DNA of 64,000 nt from Yoonia sp. (lineage in GTDB: Bacteria > Pseudomonadota > Alphaproteobacteria > Rhodobacterales > Rhodobacteraceae). The stretch's first letter is position 1. Each line of letters opens with the position of its first letter. Shown here one piece after another: positions 1 to 9,212 of the stretch. The notes beneath the pieces were generated by a model. The model searched no databases. It saw only the letters and a program-made list of their open reading frames with translations, and had not been told where the DNA came from. The translations under genes were made by a program, and so were the position numbers. The stretch is from assembly GCF_018402175.1 (NCBI RefSeq), contig NZ_JAGYJK010000017.1:248001-312000 (forward strand), read 5' to 3'.

Positions 1-1
1 C

Positions 2-505
2 GAACTGGGCTTTGGCACAGGACTGAACCTGCTGGTCACATGGGACGCTTGGGTGCAGGCGGGCAGGCGCGGCAGGCTGGATTTCACATCATTCGAGGCC
101 TTCCCGATGGCACAGGCGGATATGGCGACGGCGCTTGCGCATTTCCCGACGCTGGCAGGCTATGCCGCAAGGTTGCTGGAGACGTGGACGGCAGGCACGG
201 GGCGGATCACGCTGGACGAGGGGCTGACGCTGCAGGTTATCATCGGCGATGCACGCCGGACCCTGCCTGATTGGCTTGGGCTGGCCGATGCATGGTATCT
301 GGACGGGTTTTCCCCCGCCAAGAACCCCGAGCTTTGGGAACCCGCGCTGCTGCAGGCGGTGGCAGCGCATACAAGCGCGGGTGGGACGGCAGCGACCTAT
401 AGCGCGGCAGGGCATATCCGCCGCGCGCTGGCCGAGGCAGGGTTCACCGTCACCCGCCACCCCGGATATGGACGCAAGCGGCACATGACCCGCGCAAGGA
501 TGTAA
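2..505 (+). CDS. mnmD: tRNA (5-methylaminomethyl-2-thiouridine) methyltransferase MnmD, C-terminal part
   Basis: SAM-dependent methyltransferase of the DUF752/MnmD family, which carries out the last methylation making mnm5s2U at the tRNA wobble position. The 5' end lies outside the window. The visible part opens with the SAM-binding glycine loop GFGTG. It carries the family motif YLDGFSPAKNPELW in the middle and ends with YGRKRHM, as MnmD proteins do. In many bacteria this domain is fused to an FAD oxidase (MnmC). Here the protein stops right after the methyltransferase domain, so it is a stand-alone MnmD. The next gene starts 1 base after the stop and is probably cotranscribed. Confidence 0.9.
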   Translation, partial: ELGFGTGLNLLVTWDAWVQAGRRGRLDFTSFEAFPMAQADMATALAHFPTLAGYAARLLETWTAGTGRITLDEGLTLQVIIGDARRTLPDWLGLADAWYLDGFSPAKNPELWEPALLQAVAAHTSAGGTAATYSAAGHIRRALAEAGFTVTRHPGYGRKRHMTRARM

Positions 506-506
506 A

Positions 507-1385
507 ATGCAGACGAATACAAGGCTCGGGATCATGCTGATGATCCTCACCACCTTCATCTTTGCGATCCAGGACGGAATTTCACAGCATCTTGCGGTGA
601 ACAACAACGTCGTGATGATCGTGATGATCCGCTACTGGTTCTTCGCCGCTTTCGTGATCGCCATCGCGCGGCGGCAATCGGGGTCGATCCGGGCGGCGGC
701 ACGCACCAAACAGCCCCTGTTGCAGATCGCGCGCGGCACGCTGCTGGCGCTGGAAATCTGCGTCATGGTCACGGCCTTCGTCTATCTGGGGCTGGTCGAA
801 AGCCATGCGATCTTTGCCTGCTATCCGCTGCTGATCGCGGCGCTGTCCGGCCCCGTGCTGGGCGAGGCTGTGGGCTGGCGGCGCTGGGCCGCGATCGGGA
901 TCGGCTTTGTGGGCGTGCTGGTGATCCTGCAACCGGGCTTTGCGGTGTTTTCGCCTGCCGCCGCGATCCCGCTGGCCTCGGCCTTCATGTTCGCGCTTTA
1001 CGGCCTGCTCACGCGCTATGCGGCACGGCGCGACAATACGACGACATCGTTTTTCTGGACCGGCACATCGGGGGCGGTGGTGATGACTGTGGTCGGCGTC
1101 TGGTTCTGGGAACCGATGTCGGCATCAGACTGGCGCTGGATGATCACGCTGTGCTTTACAGGTGCCGCCGCCCATTGGCTGCTGATCAAGACCTACGAGG
1201 TCGCCGAGGCAAGCGCGGTCCAGCCCTTTGCCTATCTGCAACTGGTCTTCGCCAGCGTCATCGGCGTCGGCCTGATGGGCGAGACGATCCGCCCCAACGT
1301 CGCCATCGGTGCCGCCATCGTCGTGGGTGCGGGGCTATTCACGCTCTGGCGCGCACGCCAGAAACAGACCATCACATCTTCATAG
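507..1385 (+). CDS. EamA/DMT-family transporter
   Basis: A 292-residue hydrophobic protein with about ten membrane segments in two repeats, the usual architecture of drug/metabolite exporters with two EamA domains. The N-terminus (IMLMILTTFIFAIQDGISQ) is the first helix of repeat 1. The second repeat starts near residue 150 after a short loop. The substrate cannot be read from sequence; members of this clade export amino acids, riboflavin or other small metabolites. It starts 1 base after mnmD and faces the lytic transglycosylase gene tail to tail, with a terminator element between them. Confidence 0.85.
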   Translation: MQTNTRLGIMLMILTTFIFAIQDGISQHLAVNNNVVMIVMIRYWFFAAFVIAIARRQSGSIRAAARTKQPLLQIARGTLLALEICVMVTAFVYLGLVESHAIFACYPLLIAALSGPVLGEAVGWRRWAAIGIGFVGVLVILQPGFAVFSPAAAIPLASAFMFALYGLLTRYAARRDNTTTSFFWTGTSGAVVMTVVGVWFWEPMSASDWRWMITLCFTGAAAHWLLIKTYEVAEASAVQPFAYLQLVFASVIGVGLMGETIRPNVAIGAAIVVGAGLFTLWRARQKQTITSS

Positions 1386-1386
1386 T

Positions 1387-1407
1387 AAAAATATCCCCGC
1401 CGGAGGC
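1387..1407 (-). terminator. Terminator-like dispersed element, copy 1
   Basis: Contains AAATATCCCCGCCGGAGGC preceded by further A residues. Read on the minus strand it is a short GC hairpin (CCTC-CGGC-GGGG) followed by ATATTTTT, which has the form of an intrinsic terminator. It sits 11 bases past the stop of the minus-strand lytic transglycosylase and directly after the stop of the converging EamA gene. The same core recurs at 29978-29996, 59129-59147 and 59192-59210, with a variant at 45022-45042. Confidence 0.65.
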
Positions 1408-1417
1408 ATAAAAGTTC

Positions 1418-3380
1418 TTAATCCCTCACCGGCCGCGCCACCGGCCGCAAGACCGGTTTCTGCCCGATCAGCAGCGCCGTAAACTGCACTGGCCCCGCTT
1501 GCCCGCTCAGCCGCGCCTGATAGACCGGCAGGCTTTCGGTGACGCGCTGGACGTAATTGCGGGTCTCGACAAAGGGAATATGTTCGATCCAGTCCACCAC
1601 ATCCATCTGCCGCAGGCGCGGATCGCCGCGTTCGCGTATCCATGCGCGCGGGCGGCTGGGGCCTGCGTTATAGCCTGCGGCGATCATCACGGGGCTGGGG
1701 CCGAATTCATCCTGCAGATAGGCCAGATAGGCCGCGCCCAAGGTCGCGTTATACTGCCAGTCGCTGGTCAGCCGCGCGCGCGAATAGGGCAGGTTCAGCC
1801 AGCCTGCGACCTCTTCTGCCGTGGCGGGCATGACCTGCATCAGGCCCAACGCACCCACAGGGCTGGCGATCCCGGTGTTGAATTCGCTTTCGCGCCGCGC
1901 GATCGACAGGGCAAGGGCGGGATCAACAGGCAAATCCATCTGCGCCAGATCATGCAGGGGGTAATAGATTTCAGGTAAGACAATGCCACGCGTCGCAGCG
2001 GTCTTGCCCAGCAGAAGGGTATAATAATCCTCGCCAATAGACGACAGATAAGCCCCCAGCGCGCGCAAGGCGTCAGGCTCCAGCCGTTCGCCAAGCGCAG
2101 CAAAGAAGGTCACGGCAGCCCCGCGCTCGCCCCCTTTCAGCAAGATCAGGGCGGCGCGGGTCAGGTCATCGTCAAACACGGGCTGGCCCTGCCATGCAAC
2201 ATCCGCCCCGACCAGGGCCGTCATCCAGCGGCCGGCCTGTCCGTTCCGAGGCCAAGAGGCCATAAAACGTCGTCTGGTGGTCCGCAGCACGCGCATAGGC
2301 AGCCGCGGCAAGGTCTGTATTGCCCTTCACATCCTGCGCGCGCCCGATCCAATACTGCATCCGCGCCACCGAAATCGGGCCGGAGACACGGGCCGCCGCC
2401 CTGTCGAAATGCATCAGCGCCAGCAGCGGATCGCCCTGATAGATCAGCGCGATATAGCCCGCCAGCCATTCCAGATCGGCAAAAGCCTCGCCCTCAGTCA
2501 GGAAATGGTTCGCCGCCAGTTCGTAAGCCAGATCGGCGCGGCCTTCGCGCATGTGCCAGCGCGCCAGCACCTGCCGGTAGCCCGACCAGCGGAACGGCTC
2601 TTGCAAAGCTGCGGCGCTGGTCGATTGCGCGCGCAGCATATCGGTTGCGTCGGTCCAGTCGCCGCGCGCCGCCAGCCAGCTGTAGCGGGCATAAAGCAGG
2701 CCGGGTGTGTCGCGCAGCGCCGCTGGCACGGCAGTGAACAATGGCCGCATATTCTCGGTGCCAGTGGCATAGCCGGTGCGCGCAGCGGTCAGGGCGCGCT
2801 GATCCGCAGGCAGCACCGGCAAAAGGCGCGCAGCATCGCTGGTGCGCCCGCGCCACAGCAGCGCATCCGCGCGGGCCGCGTGATGGGGGGCAAGCCTGTC
2901 CGCGAAACTGGCCATCATCACGGCATGGCCGTCTTCGTCCAGTCCCAGCGTCAGCCATGCGGTGCGCAAGGCGGTCTCGGCCGCCTCGGCCTGCCCTGTG
3001 GCAGTCAGGGCCGCGACCAGCCGGACGACACCGGCACCTGTCGCGGGGGGTGCCGCATCGAACCACGCGATGACTTTCTGCGGGTCGGTGTCGGCGGGGA
3101 TCACCGCCTCGGCAGCGCGGCGCAATTGGGACAGGCCGGGCCAGTCGGGGTGGTCTGCGACAAAGGCAAGGTAATCGGCGAAATCGGCGTCACCCGCGCG
3201 CAAGCGCAGCCATGTCAGCACATCGCGCGCCACCGGATCGGTCTCTGCCGCCAGCAGATAGGCAGCGTCCCAATCATCGCCCGCCAGCGCCACGGCGGCA
3301 ACGGCGCTTTGGTCCACAGACTGCGCCGCAACCGGCGTGGCCGCGACAAGGGACAGAAGGCAGACTGCCAAAAGACGCAT
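1418..3380 (-). pseudogene. Soluble lytic murein transglycosylase, frameshifted
   Basis: Periplasmic enzyme that cleaves peptidoglycan glycan strands. The first half (ATG at 3380) has a signal peptide (MRLLAVCLLSLVAATPVAAQ) and an all-helical superhelix region. The second half has the SLT catalytic domain with RRESEFN (catalytic Glu), GLMQVMPATA and AAGYNAGP motifs. The halves are in different frames. The switch falls at about 2217-2229, where one extra base (or two missing) separates ERTGRPLD from ALVGADVAWQGQ. Removing one base restores a normal 653-residue protein with no other lesion, so a sequence error or a very recent mutation is likely. It is divergent from dapA. Confidence 0.85.
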
Positions 3381-3527
3381 CAGGATCACCGCTCTTGTTT
3401 GTTTTCTGGCAGGGTAAAGCAGCCAAGCGCCAAGGCAACTGACAAACTTGGCAACAGGCGCAAAGGCGTCTAGGGTCCGCGCGATTTCGCCAAGACGGGA
3501 ATCGTCCCGCACACAAGGAAACGTCGC

Positions 3528-4400
3528 ATGTTCAAGGGTTCCATTCCCGCGCTGGTCACACCGTTTGCAAACGGTCAGGTGGATGTCGCGACACTGAAAA
3601 AACTGGTGAACTGGCATGTAGAGCAGGGCAGCCACGGGTTGGTCCCTGTCGGCACCACCGGCGAAAGCCCGACCCTGACCCATGAAGAACATGACATGGT
3701 TGTCGAAATCGTCGTGCAAGAGGCCGCAGGCCGCATCCCCGTGATCGCCGGTGCCGGATCGAACAACACGATCGAAACCGTGCGTCTGGTGCAGGCCGCC
3801 CAAAAGGCCGGTGCCGATGCCGCGCTTGTGGTGACCCCCTATTACAACAAGCCGACACAGGCCGGACTGATCGCCCATTTCACCGCTGCTGCCGATTGTG
3901 GCCTGCCGGTGATCATCTACAATATCCCCGGCCGGTCTGCCGTCGATATGATGCCCGACACGATGGGCGAGCTGGCGCGCCACCCGATGATCATCGGGGT
4001 CAAAGATGCGACCGGCGATCTGGCCCGCGTGCCCAAGCAGCGGCTGCGCTGCGGGGCTGATTTCGTGCAATTGTCGGGCGAGGATGCCACGGCCCTTGGT
4101 TTCAACGCGCATGGCGGGGTGGGCTGTATTTCGGTGACCGCCAACGTCGCCCCGGCACTTTGCGCCGCGTTTCAGGAAAGCACATTGGCGGGCGATTATG
4201 CCAAGGCCCTGATGCAGCTGGACCGCCTGATGCCGCTGCACGAGGCGATCTTTACCGAGCCGGGTGTGGCCGGGGCCAAATACGGCATGTCGCTGCTGGG
4301 ACTGTGTTCGGAGGCCGTGCGCAGCCCGCTGACCCCGTTGACAGAGGCCACCAAGGCCAAGATGCGCGCCGCAATGGTGCATGCGGGCTTGCTGAGCTGA
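3528..4400 (+). CDS. dapA: 4-hydroxy-tetrahydrodipicolinate synthase
   Basis: Condenses pyruvate with aspartate semialdehyde, the first step specific to lysine and diaminopimelate synthesis. The 290-residue protein is a full-length TIM barrel of the DapA family. The Schiff-base lysine is K159 in [10 protein letters not shown]. The catalytic Tyr (Y131 in [12 protein letters not shown]), the carboxylate-binding Arg (R136) and the threonine pair T43-T44 in VGTTGESP are all present. A Shine-Dalgarno AAGGA precedes the ATG. The divergent transglycosylase starts 147 bases upstream. smpB follows closely and is probably cotranscribed. lysA, the last lysine-pathway enzyme, is 11 kb downstream. Confidence 0.97.
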   Translation: MFKGSIPALVTPFANGQVDVATLKKLVNWHVEQGSHGLVPVGTTGESPTLTHEEHDMVVEIVVQEAAGRIPVIAGAGSNNTIETVRLVQAAQKAGADAALVVTPYYNKPTQAGLIAHFTAAADCGLPVIIYNIPGRSAVDMMPDTMGELARHPMIIGVKDATGDLARVPKQRLRCGADFVQLSGEDATALGFNAHGGVGCISVTANVAPALCAAFQESTLAGDYAKALMQLDRLMPLHEAIFTEPGVAGAKYGMSLLGLCSEAVRSPLTPLTEATKAKMRAAMVHAGLLS

Positions 4401-4423
4401 GGCCAAGCGCCTATCTGGGGCAG

Positions 4424-4897
4424 ATGTCCAAAAAGACCGAAAAGACGAATTACAAGGTCGTCGCCGAGAATCGGCGCGCGCGCTATGATTATGCCATCGA
4501 GGACGATATCGAGGTCGGGATCATCCTGACCGGGTCCGAGGTGAAATCCTTGCGCGTCGGCCAGTCGAATATCGCCGACAGCTATGCCTCTGTCGATGAT
4601 GGTGAATTGTGGCTGACCAATGCCTATATCGCGCCTTACGAACGCGCGATGTTCAGCCACGAGGAACGCCGCAAGCGCAAGCTTTTGGTCAGCCGCAAGG
4701 AATTGTCCCGCCTGTGGAACGCCACCAAGCGCGAAGGCATGACGCTGGTGCCGCTGGTGTTATATTTCAACGACCGCGGGTTGGTGAAGCTGAAGATCGC
4801 CACCGCCAAGGGCAAAAAGAACCACGACAAACGCGCGACCGAAGCCGCCCGCGACTGGGGCCGTCAGAAACAGCGGCTTTTGCGGCAGGGGGAGTAA
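4424..4897 (+). CDS. smpB: SsrA-binding protein SmpB
   Basis: RNA-binding partner of tmRNA in trans-translation, which rescues stalled ribosomes. The protein is 157 residues, the usual length. It shows the N-terminal oligonucleotide-binding core ([19 protein letters not shown], then [10 protein letters not shown]) and the basic tail (KGKKNHDKR followed by [10 protein letters not shown]) that becomes helical on the ribosome. I chose the ATG at 4424, which gives the family N-terminus [17 protein letters not shown]. The longer open frame upstream overlaps dapA and is not coding. A terminator-like hairpin follows the stop. Confidence 0.96.
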   Translation: MSKKTEKTNYKVVAENRRARYDYAIEDDIEVGIILTGSEVKSLRVGQSNIADSYASVDDGELWLTNAYIAPYERAMFSHEERRKRKLLVSRKELSRLWNATKREGMTLVPLVLYFNDRGLVKLKIATAKGKKNHDKRATEAARDWGRQKQRLLRQGE

Positions 4898-4957
4898 GGG
4901 GCGCTGCCCCTCGGGCCTGAGCGGCCCTCACCCCGGAGTATTTTTGGAAAAAAGAAG
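4898..4957 (+). terminator. Tandem hairpins and T-tract after smpB, variant dispersed element
   Basis: Directly after the smpB stop come two small hairpins, GGGGC-gct-GCCCC (4898-4910) and GGGCC-tgagc-GGCCC (4913-4927). They are followed by CCCCGGAGTATTTTTGGAAA with a T5 run. The last part matches, base for base over GGAGTATTTTTGGAAAA, the minus-strand reading of the element at 45010-45042. That makes it a second subtype of the dispersed terminator-like repeat. It is positioned to end the dapA-smpB transcript. Confidence 0.6.
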
Positions 4958-5041
4958 TTGGCAGGTCTGGGGCAGGCGGTGGTCCCTTGTTTCCATAGTC
5001 CCTGCGCGATAGTGACGAGGCAGTGACCAAAGGGTAATGCG

Positions 5042-5908
5042 ATGACCAAAACAGCGCCAGATGATCCCAGAACGCTTGTCAGCACTGACTGGCTGGCCGC
5101 GCATCTGAAAGACCCCGACCTGCGACTTCTGGATGCCAGCTGGTATCTGCCCGACGCAGGCCGATCGGGTCTGGCGGAATATCAGGCCGGCCATATCCCC
5201 GGTGCGCGGTTCTTTGACATCGACGAGATCAGCGATCTGCGCTCGGAACTGCCGCATATGGCCCCGCCGGTCGAGAAATTCATGTCGCGGATGCGTGCGA
5301 TGGGTGTGGGAGACGGTCATCAGGTCGTGGTCTATGACGGGGCGGGGCTGTTTTCGGCCGCGCGTGTCTGGTGGCTGTTCCGGCTGATGGGCCATGATGC
5401 TGTCGCGGTGCTGGATGGTGGCCTGCCCAAATGGCTGGCCGAGGGCAGGACCGTCACCACCGCCCCGCCTGTGATCCGCGACCGCCACATGACCGTGCAG
5501 CGCCGCGCGCAGTTGGTGCGCGACGTAACCGATGTGGCGCGCGCGGCCAAGCTGGGTGATCACGCGATCATCGATGCCCGCGCTCCGGCACGGTTTCGTG
5601 GCGAAGTGCCTGAACCTCGCGCAGGGCTGCGCTCGGGCCATATTCCGGGATCGCGCAATGTGTTTTATCAGGACTTGCTGGATGCCGATGGCACGATGAA
5701 ACCGCCTGCCGCCCTGCGCGCCGTTTTCACCGATGCCGGCGTCGATCTGGGCAAGCCTGCGATCACGACCTGCGGGTCGGGGGTCACGGCGGCTGTGCTG
5801 TCGCTCGCCCTAGACCGGATCGGCAAGACCGATCACGCACTTTACGATGGCTCTTGGTCCGAATGGGGCATGTATGCCGACCTTCCACTTGCAACCGGAG
5901 CCGCCTGA
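5042..5908 (+). CDS. sseA: 3-mercaptopyruvate sulfurtransferase
   Basis: Two-rhodanese-domain enzyme that transfers sulfur from 3-mercaptopyruvate to thiols or cyanide. The 288-residue protein has the inactive N-terminal rhodanese (STDWLAAHLKDPDLRLLDASW) and the C-terminal catalytic rhodanese with the mercaptopyruvate-type loop CGSGVTA, active Cys 244. Thiosulfate sulfurtransferases carry CRKG-type loops instead, so the MST assignment is favoured. Its stop codon overlaps the start of the aminotransferase gene (TGATG), suggesting translational coupling. An aminotransferase making 3-mercaptopyruvate from cysteine next to an MST would make metabolic sense, but that is inference. Confidence 0.92.
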   Translation: MTKTAPDDPRTLVSTDWLAAHLKDPDLRLLDASWYLPDAGRSGLAEYQAGHIPGARFFDIDEISDLRSELPHMAPPVEKFMSRMRAMGVGDGHQVVVYDGAGLFSAARVWWLFRLMGHDAVAVLDGGLPKWLAEGRTVTTAPPVIRDRHMTVQRRAQLVRDVTDVARAAKLGDHAIIDARAPARFRGEVPEPRAGLRSGHIPGSRNVFYQDLLDADGTMKPPAALRAVFTDAGVDLGKPAITTCGSGVTAAVLSLALDRIGKTDHALYDGSWSEWGMYADLPLATGAA

Positions 5909-7092
5909 TGCTGCACAACCTGCACCCGCAACCCGCCGACAAGATCCTGATGCTGATGGCCGAATATCGCGCCGATCCGCGCACCGACAAGATCGACCTT
6001 GGCGTCGGCGTCTACAAGGACGCGACCGGCAATACCCCCGTCATGCGCGCGGTCAAAGAGGCCGAGCGCCGGATCTTGGCGGATCAGACCACCAAGGCCT
6101 ATACTGGGCTGGCCGGTGATCCCGCCTTTGGCGCAGCGATCCGCGATCTGGTGCTGGGCGACAGTATTGCTGCCGACCGCGTGGCCTGTGTGGCGACCCC
6201 CGGCGGCACAGGTGCGATCCGGCAGGCGCTGGAGCTGATCCGCATGGCGTCCCCCGATGCCACCGTCTGGCTGTCGAACCCGACATGGCCGAACCATCCG
6301 TCGATCATCAAGTATCTTGGCATGAAAATGGCCGAATACCGCTATTTCGACAATGCCACGCGCGGTGTAGATTTCGACGGGCTGATGGCCGATCTGGGCG
6401 CGCTCAAGGCAGGCGATGTCGTGCTGCTGCACGGCTGCTGCCACAATCCGACGGGGGCGAACCTGACAACGGACCAGATGGCGCAGGTCATTGCCTTGAT
6501 GCAGGACCGTGGTGCCGTGCCATTCGTCGATATCGCCTATCAGGGCTTTGGCGACGGGCTGCAGGCGGATGCGCAGATCACCCGCCAGATCGCAGCCAGT
6601 TTCGACAATTGCCTGATTGCCGCCAGTTGTTCAAAAAACTTTGGCATCTACCGCGAACGCACCGGCGCGCTGATGGCGATTGCCAAGGATGCCGACCAGC
6701 AGGCGCTGGCACAACAGAACCTGAATTTTCTGAACCGGCAGAACTATTCCTTTCCGCCCGATCACGGCGCACGGGTCGTCACCACGATCCTGACCGACCC
6801 CGCCCTGCGTGCCGAGTGGGAGGCGGAGTTGGAAGAAACCCGCCTGTCCATGCTGGGGCTGCGCCAGCAACTGGCCGATGAATTGAAGCGCCTGACCAAT
6901 ACCGACCGTTTCGATTTCCTTGCCCATCATCGCGGGATGTTCAGCCGCCTTGGCGCGACGCCGGAACAGGTCGCCGCAATGCGCGCGGACAACGGCATTT
7001 ATATGGTGGGTGACAGCCGGTTCAACGTCGCGGGCCTGAATGCGCACAGCGTGCCAGTGCTGGCACAGGCGATTGTGACCGCAGGCGTCTGA
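5908..7092 (+). CDS. Aromatic amino acid aminotransferase (class I, TyrB/AspC type)
   Basis: PLP-dependent fold-type I transaminase of 394 residues, subgroup Ialpha (aspartate/aromatic). Visible motifs are LGVGVYKD near the N-terminus, the PLP-contacting HGCCHNPTGANLT, VDIAYQGFGDG, and the PLP lysine K243 in CSKNFGIYRERTGAL. I chose the ATG at 5908, overlapping the sseA stop, because it gives the family start MLHNLHPQPADKILML. A reading frame extends upstream inside sseA. Substrate could be aspartate or aromatic amino acids. The pairing with sseA leaves cysteine transamination open. An inverted repeat follows the stop at 7112-7135. Confidence 0.88.
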   Translation: MLHNLHPQPADKILMLMAEYRADPRTDKIDLGVGVYKDATGNTPVMRAVKEAERRILADQTTKAYTGLAGDPAFGAAIRDLVLGDSIAADRVACVATPGGTGAIRQALELIRMASPDATVWLSNPTWPNHPSIIKYLGMKMAEYRYFDNATRGVDFDGLMADLGALKAGDVVLLHGCCHNPTGANLTTDQMAQVIALMQDRGAVPFVDIAYQGFGDGLQADAQITRQIAASFDNCLIAASCSKNFGIYRERTGALMAIAKDADQQALAQQNLNFLNRQNYSFPPDHGARVVTTILTDPALRAEWEAELEETRLSMLGLRQQLADELKRLTNTDRFDFLAHHRGMFSRLGATPEQVAAMRADNGIYMVGDSRFNVAGLNAHSVPVLAQAIVTAGV

Positions 7093-7111
7093 GCCTGCAC
7101 CATGACAGGCG

Positions 7112-7135
7112 TGCAACCGCAATGCTGCGGTTGCA
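7112..7135. repeat. 10-bp perfect stem-loop downstream of the aminotransferase
   Basis: TGCAACCGCA and TGCGGTTGCA pair perfectly around the 4-base loop ATGC. It lies 20 bases past the stop of the aminotransferase gene and 27 bases before the mcl1 -10 hexamer. No T-tract follows, so it is not a classical intrinsic terminator. It could stabilise the upstream mRNA end or act as an operator. Confidence 0.5.
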
Positions 7136-7149
7136 AACACCCCTTGTGA

Positions 7150-7193
7150 CCCGCTGCGCAATATAATACCAAAGCGGAAACCCGTTGCGCAAT
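7150..7193 (+). promoter_or_regulatory. mcl1 promoter region with paired direct repeats
   Basis: A perfect -10 hexamer TATAAT lies at 7162-7167, about 48 bases before the mcl1 ATG. I see no good -35. Two direct repeats flank it: CCCGCTGCGCAAT at 7150-7162 and CCCGTTGCGCAAT at 7181-7193. They are identical at 12 of 13 positions and offset by 31 bases, about three helical turns. Each contains a TTGCGCAA-like palindrome. The layout fits an operator bound by a dimeric regulator. Which regulator binds is not known. Confidence 0.5.
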
Positions 7194-7214
7194 TTTGCTA
7201 CCCAAAGGATCGCC

Positions 7215-8174
7215 ATGTCATTCCGTCTGCAACCTGCCCCCCCTGCCCGTCCGAACCGGTGCCAGTTGTTCGGTCCCGGTTCGAACACCAAGCTTTTTGC
7301 AAAAATGGCGGCCTCTGCGGCGGATGTGATCAACCTTGATCTGGAAGATAGTGTGGCACCTTCCGACAAGGACAGCGCGCGCGCCAATGTGACCGCGGCA
7401 ATCAACACCGTCGATTGGGGCAGCAAGACGCTGTCTGTGCGGATCAACGGGCTGGACACGCCTTACTGGTACCGCGATGTCGTGGATGTGCTGGAACAGG
7501 CGGGTGACAGGCTGGACCAGATCATGATTCCCAAGGTCGGCTGTGCGGCGGATGTTTATGCCGTGGATGCGCTGGTCACCGCGATTGAACGCGCCAAGGG
7601 CCGCACCAAGCCGATCAGTTTCGAGGTCATCATCGAATCGGCCGCCGGTATCGCCCATGTCGCGGAAATCGCCGCCAGCTCTCCGCGCATGGCGGCCATG
7701 TCGCTGGGCGCTGCGGATTTCGCCGCCTCGATGGGGATGCAGACCACTGGTATCGGCGGGACGCAGGAAAACTATTACATGCTGCATGGTGACACCCGGC
7801 ACTATTCCGACCCCTGGCATTGGGCGCAGACCGCGATTGTCGCCGCCTGCCGGACGCATGGCGTGCTGCCCGTCGATGGCCCGTTCGGCGATTTCAGCGA
7901 TGACGAAGGCTATCGCGCGCAGGCCCGCCGGTCGGCCACATTGGGCATGGTCGGCAAATGGGCGATCCACCCCAAGCAGATCGCCCTTGCCAACGAGGTG
8001 TTCACCCCGTCCGAGGCCGCCGTGTCCGAAGCGCGCGAGATTCTGGCCGCGATGGAACAGGCCAAGGCGCGTGGCGAAGGCGCGACCGTGTACAAGGGTC
8101 GCCTTGTGGACATCGCCTCGATCAAGCAGGCCGAGGTGATCGTGCGCCAATCGCAGATGATCAGCAGCGCGTAA
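7215..8174 (+). CDS. mcl1: L-malyl-CoA/beta-methylmalyl-CoA lyase
   Basis: HpcH/HpaI-CitE superfamily enzyme of the ethylmalonyl-CoA pathway. It cleaves beta-methylmalyl-CoA to glyoxylate and propionyl-CoA, and L-malyl-CoA to acetyl-CoA and glyoxylate. The 319-residue protein closely resembles Mcl1 of Rhodobacter sphaeroides as I recall that sequence. It has R76 in SVRINGLDTP, EVIIESAAG carrying the catalytic/metal Glu, and LGAADFAASMG carrying the metal Asp. I chose the ATG at 7215, preceded by AAAGGA, giving the N-terminus MSFRLQPAPPARPNRCQLFG. The gene implies acetyl-CoA assimilation through ethylmalonyl-CoA. accA follows and may be in the same transcript. Confidence 0.95.
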   Translation: MSFRLQPAPPARPNRCQLFGPGSNTKLFAKMAASAADVINLDLEDSVAPSDKDSARANVTAAINTVDWGSKTLSVRINGLDTPYWYRDVVDVLEQAGDRLDQIMIPKVGCAADVYAVDALVTAIERAKGRTKPISFEVIIESAAGIAHVAEIAASSPRMAAMSLGAADFAASMGMQTTGIGGTQENYYMLHGDTRHYSDPWHWAQTAIVAACRTHGVLPVDGPFGDFSDDEGYRAQARRSATLGMVGKWAIHPKQIALANEVFTPSEAAVSEAREILAAMEQAKARGEGATVYKGRLVDIASIKQAEVIVRQSQMISSA

Positions 8175-8249
8175 TGCGCCCGCGCCGTTGCCAAGGCATC
8201 AGGGTTGCGCCATAACACCGTGACTTTCAGCAATGAGGCGCGCGATCTG

Positions 8250-9212
8250 ATGACCCTTTACCTCGACTTTGAAAAACCGCTCGCCGAGATTGAAGGCAAG
8301 GCCGAAGAACTGCGCGCCATGGCGCGGGACAATCCCGAAATGGATGTCGCGAAAGAGGCGGCAGCGCTGGACAAGAAAGCGGGCGAATTGCTGACCTCGC
8401 TTTACGCCAACCTTGCGCCCTGGCGCAAATGCCAGGTGGCGCGCCACCCCGAACGGCCGCATTGCATTGATTATATCGCGGCTTTGTTCACCGAATTCAC
8501 GCCGCTGGCCGGCGACCGCAATTTTGCCGATGACCATTCCGTGATGGGTGGCATGGCGCGGTTCAACGACATGCCTGTGATGGTTATCGGCCATGAAAAG
8601 GGCAATGACACCAAATCGCGCATCGCGCGCAATTTCGGGATGGCCCGCCCCGAAGGTTACCGCAAGGCGATCCGCCTGATGGATCTGGCCGACCGGTTCG
8701 GCCTGCCGGTCATCACGCTGGTGGACACCCCCGGCGCCTATCCCGGAAAAGGTGCCGAAGAACGCGGCCAGTCCGAGGCGATTGCCCGATCCACGGAAAA
8801 ATGTCTGGCGCTGAAGGTGCCGCTGATCAGCGTGATCATCGGCGAAGGCGGGTCAGGCGGCGCTGTCGCCTTTGCCTCGGCCAATCGTGTCGCCATGCTG
8901 GAACATTCGGTCTATTCGGTAATCAGCCCCGAAGGCTGCGCCTCGATCCTGTGGAAGGATTCCGAAAAGATGCGCGAAGCCGCCGAAGCCCTGCGCCTGA
9001 CCGCGAAAGACCTGCAAGAGCTGGGCATCTGCGACAAGATCATCGCCGAACCCAAGGGCGGCGCGCATCGTGATCCTGCCATGGCCGTCAAGGCCGTGGG
9101 TGAGGCGCTGAAGTCCATGCTGGCCGAATTGACCGGCAAATCCGGTGACAAGCTGCGCAAGGACCGCCGCGACAAATACCTGGCCCTTGGCAGCAAGGGG
9201 CTGGCGGCCTAA
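8250..9212 (+). CDS. accA: Acetyl-CoA carboxylase carboxyltransferase subunit alpha
   Basis: With AccD it transfers CO2 from carboxybiotin to acetyl-CoA, giving malonyl-CoA for fatty acid synthesis. The 320-residue protein starts at the ATG (8250) with [20 protein letters not shown], the usual AccA N-terminus. It has the crotonase-fold motifs [20 protein letters not shown] and IGEGGSGGA that form the oxyanion hole and CoA site. A TTG start 45 bases upstream is open but gives an atypical extension. It follows mcl1 by 75 bases and converges on the plsC gene. Confidence 0.95.
   Translation: MTLYLDFEKPLAEIEGKAEELRAMARDNPEMDVAKEAAALDKKAGELLTSLYANLAPWRKCQVARHPERPHCIDYIAALFTEFTPLAGDRNFADDHSVMGGMARFNDMPVMVIGHEKGNDTKSRIARNFGMARPEGYRKAIRLMDLADRFGLPVITLVDTPGAYPGKGAEERGQSEAIARSTEKCLALKVPLISVIIGEGGSGGAVAFASANRVAMLEHSVYSVISPEGCASILWKDSEKMREAAEALRLTAKDLQELGICDKIIAEPKGGAHRDPAMAVKAVGEALKSMLAELTGKSGDKLRKDRRDKYLALGSKGLAA

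Noticed and set aside
2172..4406. 744-codon open frame on the minus strand
   Set aside because: Only its part below 3380 is coding (first half of the lytic transglycosylase). The rest is antisense to dapA and has no protein-like features; high GC keeps antisense frames open.
7112..7135. Intrinsic terminator after the aminotransferase
   Set aside because: The stem is perfect but no T-tract follows in either direction, so I list it only as a stem-loop.
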